A stretch of 35,330 bases of DNA, taken from JALZDI01 sp965653225. GTDB lineage: Bacteria; Actinomycetota; Actinomycetes; Propionibacteriales; Nocardioidaceae. Below are positions 23,131 to 30,266 of the stretch, in pieces; the stretch's first letter is position 1; every line of letters begins with the position of its first letter. The notes beneath the pieces are model-generated. The model had not been told where the DNA came from, made no database searches, and saw nothing but the letters and a program-made list of their open reading frames with translations. The position numbers and the translations under genes were made by a program. The DNA is taken from positions 1-35,330 of the forward strand of contig CBFGZI010000028.1 of assembly GCA_965653225.1 (NCBI GenBank), in the 5' to 3' direction.

Positions 23131-23895
23131 TCAGACCTCCTCGCGCCGGTCGCGGCGGAGGATCTTCGAGCCCAGCCACACCAGCGGGTCGTACTTGCGG
23201 TCGACCACGCGCTCCTTCATCGGGATGATCGCGTTGTCGGTGATCTTGATGCCCTCGGGGCACACCTCGGTGCAGCACTTGGTGATGTTGCACATCCCGA
23301 GCCCGGCCGCCTGCTGGGCGAGCTGCCGGCGGTCGTGGGTGTCGAGAGGGTGCATGTCGAGCTCGGCGTAGCGCAGGAACATCCGCGGCCCCGCGAACGC
23401 CGGCTTGTTGTCGTCGTGGTCACGGATGACGTGGCAGGTGTTCTGGCACAGGAAGCACTCGATGCACTTCCGGAACTCCTGGCCGCGCTCGACGTCGGTC
23501 TGCGCCATCCGGCGCTTGCCGTCGGCGTCCGGGGGGCCGGGCGCGAAGGCCGGCAGCTCGCGGGCCTTCTCGTAGTTGAACGACACGTCGGTGACCAGGT
23601 CGCGCACCACGGGGAAGCCGCGCATCGGGGTCACCGTGATGGTCTCGGTCTCCTCGAAGTCGGACAGCCGCGTCATGCACATCAGCCGCGGGCGCCCGTT
23701 GACCTCGGCCGAGCACGAGCCGCACTTGCCCGCCTTGCAGTTCCACCGCACGGCGAGGTCGCCGGCCTGGGTGGCCTGCAGCCGGTGGATGGCGTCGAGG
23801 ACGACCTCGCCCTCCTCGACCTCCACGACGTAGTCGCCGAGGGCGCCACCGCCCTTGTCACCTCGCCAAACGCGCAGCGAGAGGTCGTATCCCAT
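23131..23895 (-). CDS. sdhB: Succinate dehydrogenase/fumarate reductase iron-sulfur subunit
   Basis: The electron-transfer subunit of complex II, 254 residues. The [2Fe-2S] cysteines are in NCKAGKCGSCSAEVNG and the later LMC. The [4Fe-4S] and [3Fe-4S] ligands lie in CIECFLCQNTC and CNITKCCTEVCPEG. It passes electrons from SdhA flavin to the membrane anchor. The start codon directly abuts the sdhA stop (TGA-ATG), indicating coupled translation. It belongs to the Sdh1-type enzyme of actinobacteria, judged from the anchor subunit. A terminator hairpin follows. Confidence 0.96.
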   Translation of the reverse strand: MGYDLSLRVWRGDKGGGALGDYVVEVEEGEVVLDAIHRLQATQAGDLAVRWNCKAGKCGSCSAEVNGRPRLMCMTRLSDFEETETITVTPMRGFPVVRDLVTDVSFNYEKARELPAFAPGPPDADGKRRMAQTDVERGQEFRKCIECFLCQNTCHVIRDHDDNKPAFAGPRMFLRYAELDMHPLDTHDRRQLAQQAAGLGMCNITKCCTEVCPEGIKITDNAIIPMKERVVDRKYDPLVWLGSKILRRDRREEV

Positions 23896-25698
23896 TCACT
23901 TCTCCTCGAACAGTCGCCGCAGCTCCCCCGGCATCACCGGAAGAGGCTGCTGCTTCACCGAGATCTCGTGTCCGGCACCAGCCGTGAGCACGAGGTTCTT
24001 CGAGCCCCACTCGTCGGACGCGGTGGGGAAGTCGTCTCGGGTGTGGCCGCCGCGCGACTCCTCGCGCTCCAGGGCGGCCTTGGCGATGCACTCCGAGACC
24101 ATCAGCATGTTCGTCAGGTCGAGAGCCAGGTGCCAGCCCGGGTTGTACTGGCGATGGCCCTGGACCTCCACGTGCGCCGCGCGCTCGCGCAGCTCGCCGA
24201 GCTTCTTCAGCGACTCCTCGAGCTCCTCGCGGGTGCGGATGATGCCGACGAGCTTCTGCATCGCCGCCTGCAGGTCCTTCTGGATGGTGTACGGGTTCTC
24301 CCCGCCCTCCTCGGCGAACGGCGCCAGCGCGGACTCCGAGGCCGTCGAGATCTCCTGCTCGTCCGGGTGCGGCCGGCTGCCGGTCGCACGGCCGGCGTAG
24401 TAGGCCGCGTTGAGGCCCGCCCGGCGGCCGAACACCAGCAGGTCGGACAGCGAGTTGCCGCCGAGCCGGTTGGAGCCGTGCATGCCCCCGGCGACCTCGC
24501 CGGCGGCGTACAGGCCGGGCACGACGGACGCGCCGGTGTCGGCGTCGACCTCGACTCCGCCCATCACGTAGTGGCAGGTCGGACCGACCTCCATCGGCTC
24601 CGCGGTGATGTCGACGTCGGCGAGCTCCTTGAACTGGTGGTACATCGACGGCAGCCGCCGCTGGATGAACTCGGCGCTGCGCCGCGAGGCGATGTCGAGG
24701 AACACCCCGCCGTGCGGGGATCCCCGGCCGGCCTTGATCTCGGAGTTGATCGCGCGGGCGACCTCGTCACGCGGCAGCAGCTCGGGAGGTCGCCGGTTGT
24801 TGGCCTTGTCGTCGTACCAGCGGTCGGCCTCCTCCTCGCTGTCGGCCGTCTCCTTGATGAAGAACTCGGGGATGTAGTCGAACATGAACCGGCGGCCTTC
24901 GGAGTTGCGCAGCACGCCGCCGTCGCCGCGGACCGACTCGGTGACGAGAATGCCCTTGACCGACGGCGGCCAGACCATCCCGGTGGGGTGGAACTGGACG
25001 AACTCCATGTTGATCAGCGACGCCCCGGCGCGCAGCGCCAGCGCGTGCCCGTCGCCGGTGTACTCCCACGAGTTCGACGTCACCTGGTAGCTCTTGCCGA
25101 TGCCGCCGGTGGCCAGCACGATCGCCGGCGTCTCGAAGACGATGAACCGCCCGCTCTCCCGCCAGTACGCGAACGCACCGCAGATCCGCCCCTCGGAGCG
25201 GAAGATGTCGGTGATCGTGCACTCCATGTACACGTCGATGCCGAGCGCGACCGCGCGCTGTTGCAGCGTGCGGATCATCTCCAGGCCGGTGCGGTCGCCG
25301 ACGTGCGCGAGGCGGGCGAACCGGTGGCCGCCGAAGTCGCGCTGGGAGATCAGGCCGTCCTTGGTGCGGTCGAAGAGCGCACCCCACGTCTCGAGCTCCA
25401 GGACGCGCTCCGGCGCCTCCTGGGCGTGCAGCTGGGCCATGCGCCAGTTGTTGAGCATCTTCCCGCCGCGCATGGTGTCGCGGAAGTGCACCTGCCAGTT
25501 GTCGTCGGGCCACAGGTTGCCCATGGCGGCGGCGATGCCGCCCTCGGCCATGACCGTGTGCGCCTTGCCGAGCAGCGACTTGCACACGATGGCGGTCTTG
25601 GCGCCTGCGTCGTGCGCGGCGATCGCCGCCCGCAGGCCGGCGCCACCGGCGCCGACCACGATGACGTCGTAGGAATGGGTCTCGAACTCGTGCGCCAT
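23896..25698 (-). CDS. sdhA: Succinate dehydrogenase/fumarate reductase flavoprotein subunit
   Basis: The catalytic subunit, 600 residues. The FAD-binding GAGGAG is at 16-21. H47 in GKAHTVMAEGG is the likely covalent FAD attachment site. Active-site landmarks are VQFHPTGM-like (here QFHPTGM), HYVMGGVEVDADTG and the late NRLGGNSLSDLLVFGRRAG. It oxidises succinate to fumarate in the TCA cycle; the reverse reaction is possible in this enzyme family. It is separated by one base from sdhC upstream and abuts sdhB downstream. Confidence 0.96.
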   Translation of the reverse strand: MAHEFETHSYDVIVVGAGGAGLRAAIAAHDAGAKTAIVCKSLLGKAHTVMAEGGIAAAMGNLWPDDNWQVHFRDTMRGGKMLNNWRMAQLHAQEAPERVLELETWGALFDRTKDGLISQRDFGGHRFARLAHVGDRTGLEMIRTLQQRAVALGIDVYMECTITDIFRSEGRICGAFAYWRESGRFIVFETPAIVLATGGIGKSYQVTSNSWEYTGDGHALALRAGASLINMEFVQFHPTGMVWPPSVKGILVTESVRGDGGVLRNSEGRRFMFDYIPEFFIKETADSEEEADRWYDDKANNRRPPELLPRDEVARAINSEIKAGRGSPHGGVFLDIASRRSAEFIQRRLPSMYHQFKELADVDITAEPMEVGPTCHYVMGGVEVDADTGASVVPGLYAAGEVAGGMHGSNRLGGNSLSDLLVFGRRAGLNAAYYAGRATGSRPHPDEQEISTASESALAPFAEEGGENPYTIQKDLQAAMQKLVGIIRTREELEESLKKLGELRERAAHVEVQGHRQYNPGWHLALDLTNMLMVSECIAKAALEREESRGGHTRDDFPTASDEWGSKNLVLTAGAGHEISVKQQPLPVMPGELRRLFEEK

Positions 25699-25699
25699 A

Positions 25700-26488
25700 T
25701 CAGAAGAATCTCACGTCGGTGATCGTGCCCGTCGCGAGCAGGTAGACGTAGAAGTCGGTGAGGGCCACCGAGAACAGGGACGCCCACGCCCATAAGCCGT
25801 GCGAGCCGTTGAGCTTGGACACGAGGCCCCACAGCCGGTACCGCACGGGGTGCTTGGAGAAGTTGCGCAGCCGCCCGCCGATGATGTGCCGGCAGGAGTG
25901 GCAGCCGAGCGTGTAGGCCCAGATCAGCACGACGTTGGCCACCATGATCAGGCTGCCGAGACCCGCGTGCCCCCACTCGTGGGCGGCGTTGCGGAACGAC
26001 AGCAGCGCGTCATAGGTCAGGATCAGCGCCACGATCATCGAGGCGTACAGGAACCAGCGGTGCACGTTGTTGAAGATCAGCGGGAAGCGCGTCTCCCCGG
26101 TGTACTTCTTGTGCGGCTCGGCGACCGCGCAGGCGGGCGGCGACATCCAGAACGCGCGGTAGTAGGCCTTGCGGTAGTAGTAACAGCTGAGCCGGAAGCC
26201 GAGCGGGAAGATCAGCACGATCAGCGCCGGCGACAGCGGGAACCCGCCGAACGGCTGGCCGAAGTCACTCGCCGCGTCAGGGCACTGGCTGCTCAGACAC
26301 GGAGAGTAGAACGGCGAGAGGTACGGCGAGGCATAGAAGTTGCTGCCGGAGAACGCCCGCCAGGTCGCATAGACGACGAACGCGCTGAAGACAACAAACG
26401 TGACCGCTGGTGACAACCACCAGCGGTCTTGGCGCATGGTGCGGTCTTGCACCTTGGCACGGCCGGAACCGAGAACTCCTGTAGACAT
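25700..26488 (-). CDS. Succinate dehydrogenase membrane anchor, Sdh1 (Rv0249c-like)
   Basis: A 262-residue integral membrane subunit with about five helices. It carries the characteristic actinobacterial Sdh1 segments NFYASPYLSPFYSPCLS, PLGFRLSCYYYRKAYYRAFW, PPACAVAEPHKKYTGETRFP, WAYTLGCHSCRHIIGG and FSKHPVRYRLW, with the C-terminal SLFSVALTDFYVYLLATG. Its histidines may bind heme, although the mycobacterial Sdh1 arrangement differs from the classic SdhC/SdhD pair. No separate SdhD is present. The ATG at 26488 has CAGGTAAC upstream; an internal ATG at 26434 is less likely. It is the second gene of the operon, 15 bp after a small conserved-looking gene. Confidence 0.92.
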   Translation of the reverse strand: MSTGVLGSGRAKVQDRTMRQDRWWLSPAVTFVVFSAFVVYATWRAFSGSNFYASPYLSPFYSPCLSSQCPDAASDFGQPFGGFPLSPALIVLIFPLGFRLSCYYYRKAYYRAFWMSPPACAVAEPHKKYTGETRFPLIFNNVHRWFLYASMIVALILTYDALLSFRNAAHEWGHAGLGSLIMVANVVLIWAYTLGCHSCRHIIGGRLRNFSKHPVRYRLWGLVSKLNGSHGLWAWASLFSVALTDFYVYLLATGTITDVRFF

Positions 26489-26503
26489 CAGTTACCTGTT
26501 GTA

Positions 26504-26803
26504 TCAGGGCGCATGACGGTCCGGTGCACCGAAGCCCTCTTGTTCGGCTCCTGACCACATGCTGGCGTCGTACTCCCGGTCGGGAATCTCCTCCAGTTCC
26601 TCGAGTCTGGGGGTCGGGTGGTGGTGCCCAGGCTGAGGGTCGCCGAGCTCGTCGAGGTCGGTAGCGAGCCGCTGCACGTCGGAGGTGAGCCGCCGTACAC
26701 CGAGCGTGTCGCCGTACTCCGCTCGCAGCGCCTCGACCGCCTGGCCCAGGTGGAGAACCGCCTCCCGGACCCCGGTGACGCCCGTGTGCGTACCCGATTG
26801 CAT
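26504..26803 (-). CDS. Small hypothetical protein leading the sdh operon
   Basis: A 99-residue soluble acidic protein with no signal peptide. A helical part (about 8-57: VREAVLHLGQAVEALRAEYG, VRRLTSDVQRLATDLDELG) is followed by a proline/histidine stretch (GDPQPGHHHPTPR) and an acidic tail containing EEIPDREYDASMW. I recognise no domain, but genes of this size commonly precede sdhC in related actinobacteria. ATG at 26803 is preceded by GGGAGGTC. It lies 15 bp before sdhC and is probably first in the operon; it may help assembly or expression of complex II (inference). Confidence 0.75.
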   Translation of the reverse strand: MQSGTHTGVTGVREAVLHLGQAVEALRAEYGDTLGVRRLTSDVQRLATDLDELGDPQPGHHHPTPRLEELEEIPDREYDASMWSGAEQEGFGAPDRHAP

Positions 26804-26935
26804 CTGACCTCCCAGCATGCGTGTACCGATGCTCGTCGAACGCCGAGTCTCGTCCGAATAGGGCGATTGCGAAAGAGGCACGCCGCAGATCGGGCGGCGC
26901 CCCGCCCCGGGCCGGTGTGTGCGAGGCTGCCGCTC

Positions 26936-28072
26936 GTGTCGTCGCCTCCTGAGCCCGTCGTGGTCGTCGGTGCCGCGATCCTGTCCGGGGGACGGCTGCT
27001 GGCTGCCCGCCGGGTGCGGCCGTCGTCCATGGCCGGCGGGTGGGAGTTCCCGGGCGGCAAGGTCGACCCGGGGGAGACCGTCGAAGAGGCCTGCGTGCGC
27101 GAGATCCGCGAGGAGCTCGGCTGCGGCGTCGAGGTGGTCGGCCGGGTCCCGGGCGAGCAGCCGCTCGACCCCGGGTTCGTGCTGCACGTGCTCGAGGCGC
27201 GGCTGGTCGACGGCGAGCCGCTGCCCACCGAGCACGACGCGGTGCGCTGGCTGGCTCCCGAGGAGCTCGAAGACGTGCGCTGGCTGGACGCCGACCGGCC
27301 GTTCCTGGGGCTGGTCCGGGAGCGGATGCTCGACGGCGAGCGGCTTCCCGGCGGCAACGTGGGCGGAGCCGTGCGCATCGGAGCGACCGTGCGCCGTCCG
27401 ACCGGGCCGTGGACGCCGTCGGTGCACGCGCTGCTGGAGCACCTGCAGGAGGAGGGCGTGCCGGGCGTGCCGCAGGTGCTCGGGTACGACGAGCGCGGCC
27501 GCGAGATGCTGACCTACCTGCCCGGCGAGGTCGTCTACGTGCCGGAGCAGCCGATGTCGGACGACCAGCTCGCCGACGTGGCGCGCTGGCTGCGGGTGTT
27601 CCACGCCGCCTCCTCAGGCTTCCGGCCCGAGGGCGAGGTGCCGTGGCGGTTCGGCACGAGTGCGCTGGCCGACCACGAGATCGTGTGCCACCACGACGTC
27701 GGCTGGTACAACCTGGCGTTCACCGGCCCGCGGCTCACCGGTGTCTTCGACTGGGACGTCGCCGGCCCGGGCGTCCCGCTGGACGACCTGGCGTTCTGCG
27801 CGTGGAACAACGTGCCGCTGCTGCCGGTGGCCGACGACGCCGCGAGGCGGCTGGTCGTGCTGGCCGAGGCCTACGGCGACGTGAAGGCGAGCGACATCCT
27901 CGCCCACGTGCGGCCGCGCATCGAGGGCTCGCGGCAGCGCATCGCCGCCGGCGCCGAGGCCGGCGACCCCGGCATGCAGCGGCTGGTGCGCACCGGCGTG
28001 CTCGACAAGATCGACCGCGGGCTGGCCGACCTGGCCCGCGAGCTGCCTCGCATCGAGGCCGCCCTGCGCTAA
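26936..28072 (+). CDS. NUDIX hydrolase fused to aminoglycoside-phosphotransferase-like kinase
   Basis: A 378-residue two-domain protein. Residues 5 to about 130 are a MutT-type NUDIX domain with a full NUDIX box, from GGKVDPGETVEEACV to REIREELGC (matching GX5EX7REUXEEXGU). Residues about 140-378 are an APH/choline-kinase-like phosphotransferase with an N-lobe (GGNVGGAVRIG, then TPSVHALLEHL), the catalytic loop HHDVGWYNLAF (D and N of HxDxxxxN) and the metal loop FDWDVAGPG. Both active sites look intact. The NUDIX part resembles 8-oxo-dGTP/CTP pyrophosphohydrolases; the kinase substrate is unknown. Start is GTG at 26936, where homology begins; the open frame to 26618 is antisense to the sdh leader gene. 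Two interspersed repeats follow. Confidence 0.85.
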   Translation: MSSPPEPVVVVGAAILSGGRLLAARRVRPSSMAGGWEFPGGKVDPGETVEEACVREIREELGCGVEVVGRVPGEQPLDPGFVLHVLEARLVDGEPLPTEHDAVRWLAPEELEDVRWLDADRPFLGLVRERMLDGERLPGGNVGGAVRIGATVRRPTGPWTPSVHALLEHLQEEGVPGVPQVLGYDERGREMLTYLPGEVVYVPEQPMSDDQLADVARWLRVFHAASSGFRPEGEVPWRFGTSALADHEIVCHHDVGWYNLAFTGPRLTGVFDWDVAGPGVPLDDLAFCAWNNVPLLPVADDAARRLVVLAEAYGDVKASDILAHVRPRIEGSRQRIAAGAEAGDPGMQRLVRTGVLDKIDRGLADLARELPRIEAALR

Positions 28073-28081
28073 CGGGCGCCT

Positions 28082-28167
28082 CGCTTCCCGGGGCATGTGG
28101 GCGCTTCCCGTGGCGCACGACCCGAGAGAAGTGCCCACGCGACCGAGTTACATGACTTGTGTTGCCG
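28082..28167 (-). repeat. Interspersed palindromic repeat, copy C
   Basis: Read on the minus strand it begins GGCAACACAAGTCATGTAACT and continues with GTGGGCACTTCTCTCGGGTC and GCGCCACGGGAAGCGCCCACAT-like arms. It aligns along its length with copies A and B but is the most diverged. The core CACAAGTCATGT is at 28150-28161. It follows the NUDIX-kinase stop. Confidence 0.7.
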
Positions 28168-28210
28168 CCGGTGGAGTCGCCCTGCGCGCGGGGAACGGTC
28201 CCTCCGCGGG

Positions 28211-28297
28211 GGCCTTCCCTCGGCGCATGGTCCCTTCCCCCGGGTCGTACGCCGAGGAAGGGAACCACAACCCCCGGTTACATGGCTTGTGTTGCCG
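28211..28297 (-). repeat. Interspersed palindromic repeat, copy B
   Basis: Read on the minus strand: GGCAACACAAGCCATGTAAC, then GGGGGTTGTGGTTCCCTTCC, a CTCGGCGTACGACCCGGGGG arm and a closing GCGCCGAGGGAAGGCCC. The core is at 28280-28291. CCTTCCCTCGGCG (28213-28225) can pair with CGCCGAGGAAGG (28250-28261). It aligns with copy A over nearly the whole element. Confidence 0.85.
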
Positions 28298-28384
28298 AGT
28301 GGGCCGCGTGCTCACCCCGCCACGTTGGCCGAGCGTCGGCCGAGGCGTTGCCGAACACGATTCGAGGCGGTCGGCGGTGCACCG

Positions 28385-28390
28385 TAGATT
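28385..28390 (+). promoter_or_regulatory. -10 box of leaderless mshB promoter
   Basis: TAGATT lies exactly six bases before the mshB ATG. The intervening GGGGGC is too close to the start to act as a ribosome binding site. Confidence 0.55.
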
Positions 28391-28396
28391 GGGGGC

Positions 28397-29320
28397 ATGG
28401 CGATCGACCCCGCAGACCGGCGGCTGCTTCTCGTACACGCGCACCCTGACGACGAGTCCATCGGCAACGGCGCCACCATGGCCAAGTACGTCAAGGAGGG
28501 GGCACACGTCACGCTGGTCACCTGCACGCTCGGTGAGGAGGGCGAGGTGCTCGTCCCCGACCTGGTGCACATGGCGGCCGACCGTGACGACACCCTCGGT
28601 GAGCACCGGATCAGCGAGCTGGCCGCGGCGATGAAGGAGCTCGGGGTCGACGACCACCGCTACCTCGGGGGTCCGGGCCGCTACCGCGACTCCGGCATGG
28701 TCTACGACGAGTCCGGCGCGGCGACCGCGCCGCCGGAGGTCAAGCTCGGCACGTTCTGGCGGGCCGACCTGCGCGAGGCCTCCGACCACCTCGTTCAGAT
28801 CATCCGCGAGGTCCGCCCGCAGGTGCTGGTCACCTACGACGACTTCGGCGGCTACGGGCACCCCGACCACGTCCAGGCACACCGGGTCGCGATGTACGGC
28901 GCGGCGCTCGCCGCGACGCCGTCGTACCGCCGCGACCTCGGCGACGCCTGGGACGTCTCCAAGATCTACTGGACCGCGATGTCGGCGAGCCGGCTCCGGG
29001 ATGGCCTGCGACGGCTGCGCGACGCCGGCGACAAGACCACGTTCGAGGGCATGGACCCCGACGGCCCGCTGCCGCCGTTCGTGGTCGAGGACGACATCAT
29101 CACCGCCGCCGTCGACGGCAACGCGCACGTCGAGCAGAAGCTGGCGGCGATGCGCGCGCACGCCACCCAGATCGCCGTCGACGGCCCGTTCTTCGCGCTG
29201 TCCAACAACCTCGGCAACGAGGTGTGGGGCACGGAGTTCTACCGCATCGCCAAAGGCACGCCCGGGCCTCGTTCGCAGGAAACCGGGTGGGAGACCGACC
29301 TGTTCGCCGGGGTGTCCTGA
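28397..29320 (+). CDS. mshB: GlcNAc-Ins deacetylase of mycothiol biosynthesis
   Basis: MshB removes the acetyl group from GlcNAc-inositol in the second step of mycothiol synthesis. The 307-residue LmbE-fold product has the zinc/catalytic motif AHPDDE (H16, D18, D19), and later FGGYGHPDHVQAHR, which supplies the third zinc ligand. MshB-type features rather than the Mca amidase include EEGEVLVPDLVHMAADRDD and the C-terminal LSNNLGNEVWGTEFYRIAKG. It is followed by a DUF6113 gene at 7 bp and then a flavin reductase gene, a plausible operon. The presence of mycothiol synthesis supports actinobacterial origin. Confidence 0.93.
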   Translation: MAIDPADRRLLLVHAHPDDESIGNGATMAKYVKEGAHVTLVTCTLGEEGEVLVPDLVHMAADRDDTLGEHRISELAAAMKELGVDDHRYLGGPGRYRDSGMVYDESGAATAPPEVKLGTFWRADLREASDHLVQIIREVRPQVLVTYDDFGGYGHPDHVQAHRVAMYGAALAATPSYRRDLGDAWDVSKIYWTAMSASRLRDGLRRLRDAGDKTTFEGMDPDGPLPPFVVEDDIITAAVDGNAHVEQKLAAMRAHATQIAVDGPFFALSNNLGNEVWGTEFYRIAKGTPGPRSQETGWETDLFAGVS

Positions 29321-29327
29321 CTCGTCT

Positions 29328-29696
29328 ATGCGGTGGTTGTGGGCGATACCCGCCGTGCTGCTCGGCGGGCTGGTCGGGATGGAGGCGCTGGTCGTGCACC
29401 GTGACGCGGTGTGGGTCGGCGCCTTCCCGCTGCCCTGGGGCGCGCTGCTGGCGCTGGCCGCGCCGACCGCCGTCGGCATCGTGCTGCGCGACCGGCCGCC
29501 GCTGCTGCTCGGGTTCCTCGTCGGCTGGCTGCTCGTGCTCTGGCGCTCCCTCGGCGGCGGTCCCGGTGGAGACTTCGTGCTGATGAACGACGTGCTGGGC
29601 TGGGGCTTCCTCGGCGCCAACCTGGTGATCTTCGGGGTGGTGATGTTCGCGGTGGGCGCGACGCGACGCACCCGCACGGGGACGAGACGCGTGTGA
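29328..29696 (+). CDS. DUF6113 family membrane protein
   Basis: A 122-residue protein with four membrane helices (about 4-22, 30-50, 56-74, 88-110) and a basic C-terminal tail (RRTRTGTRRV). It matches the DUF6113 type protein found next to mshB in actinobacteria. No catalytic motif. ATG at 29328 is 8 bp after the mshB stop. Its stop overlaps the next start in GTGA, so it is coupled to the flavin reductase gene. Function unknown. Confidence 0.8.
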   Translation: MRWLWAIPAVLLGGLVGMEALVVHRDAVWVGAFPLPWGALLALAAPTAVGIVLRDRPPLLLGFLVGWLLVLWRSLGGGPGGDFVLMNDVLGWGFLGANLVIFGVVMFAVGATRRTRTGTRRV

Positions 29697-30211
29697 GCCC
29701 GACCAACCCCGACGCGTTCCGCGAGGCGATGGCCCAGTTCGCCAGCGGCGTCACGGTGGTCACCACCGTCCAGGGCGGTGTCGACCACGCGATGACCGCC
29801 AGCGCGTTCACCTCGGTGTCGCTCGACCCGCCGCTGGTGCTGGTGTGCGTCGACAAGACCACCCGCTTCCACCAGGCCGTGGCGCTCTCGCGGGCGTGGG
29901 GAGCCTCGGTCCTCACCGGCTCGCAGGAGCCGCTCGCCCGCTGGCTGGCCCGGCGCGGCCGGCCGCTGGCCGGGCAGCTCGACCGGCACCCGCACCGCCG
30001 CGGCGAGCACACCGGCGCCGCGCTGCTCGACGAGGCGTTGTGCCGCCTGGAGTGCCGCACCTGGGAGATGTACGACGGCGGCGACCACACGATCGTGGTC
30101 GGCGAGGTGGTGTGGCTGGAGGTCGGCTCCGCCGACGAACCGGCCCTGGTCTGGTTCCGCAGCGACTTCTCCGCCCTGCAACGCCCCTCACTACAATTAC
30201 CGCGTCGGTGA
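29693..30211 (+). CDS. Flavin reductase family protein
   Basis: A 172-residue flavin reductase-like (HpaC/split-barrel) protein. Conserved segments are MAQFASGVTVVTT, MTASAFTSVSLDPPLVLVCVD, GEHTGAALLDEALCRLEC and GDHTIVVGEVVWLEV. The family reduces FMN or FAD with NAD(P)H and often serves a two-component monooxygenase; none is adjacent here. The start is GTG at 29693, sharing GTGA with the DUF6113 stop. The last residues (RPSLQLPRR) are unconserved. Confidence 0.9.
   Translation: MSPTNPDAFREAMAQFASGVTVVTTVQGGVDHAMTASAFTSVSLDPPLVLVCVDKTTRFHQAVALSRAWGASVLTGSQEPLARWLARRGRPLAGQLDRHPHRRGEHTGAALLDEALCRLECRTWEMYDGGDHTIVVGEVVWLEVGSADEPALVWFRSDFSALQRPSLQLPRR
30192..30197 (+). promoter_or_regulatory. 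-10 box for the VanW gene
   Basis: TACAAT, close to the sigma-70 consensus and unusual in this GC-rich DNA, lies within the last codons of the flavin reductase gene. It would give a leader of about 65 nt that contains an 8-bp inverted repeat (CGGCACGT 30215-30222 with ACGTGCCG 30237-30244) and the GAGGAG ribosome binding site. Confidence 0.4.
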
Positions 30212-30266
30212 CCTCGGCACGTTCCGCCCGTCGGGCACGTGCCGCTGTACGAGGAGTGGCTGTTCG

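Larger units (their letters stand above)
28073..28396. other. 324-bp gap holding two interspersed repeats and the mshB promoter
   Basis: No gene. It contains two copies of the interspersed palindromic element in minus orientation, with cores exactly 130 bp apart, then about 100 bp leading to the mshB -10 box. Confidence 0.8.

Noticed and set aside
26618..26935. A longer NUDIX-kinase protein starting at 26618
   Set aside because: That part is antisense to the sdh leader gene, and NUDIX homology starts at the GTG at 26936.
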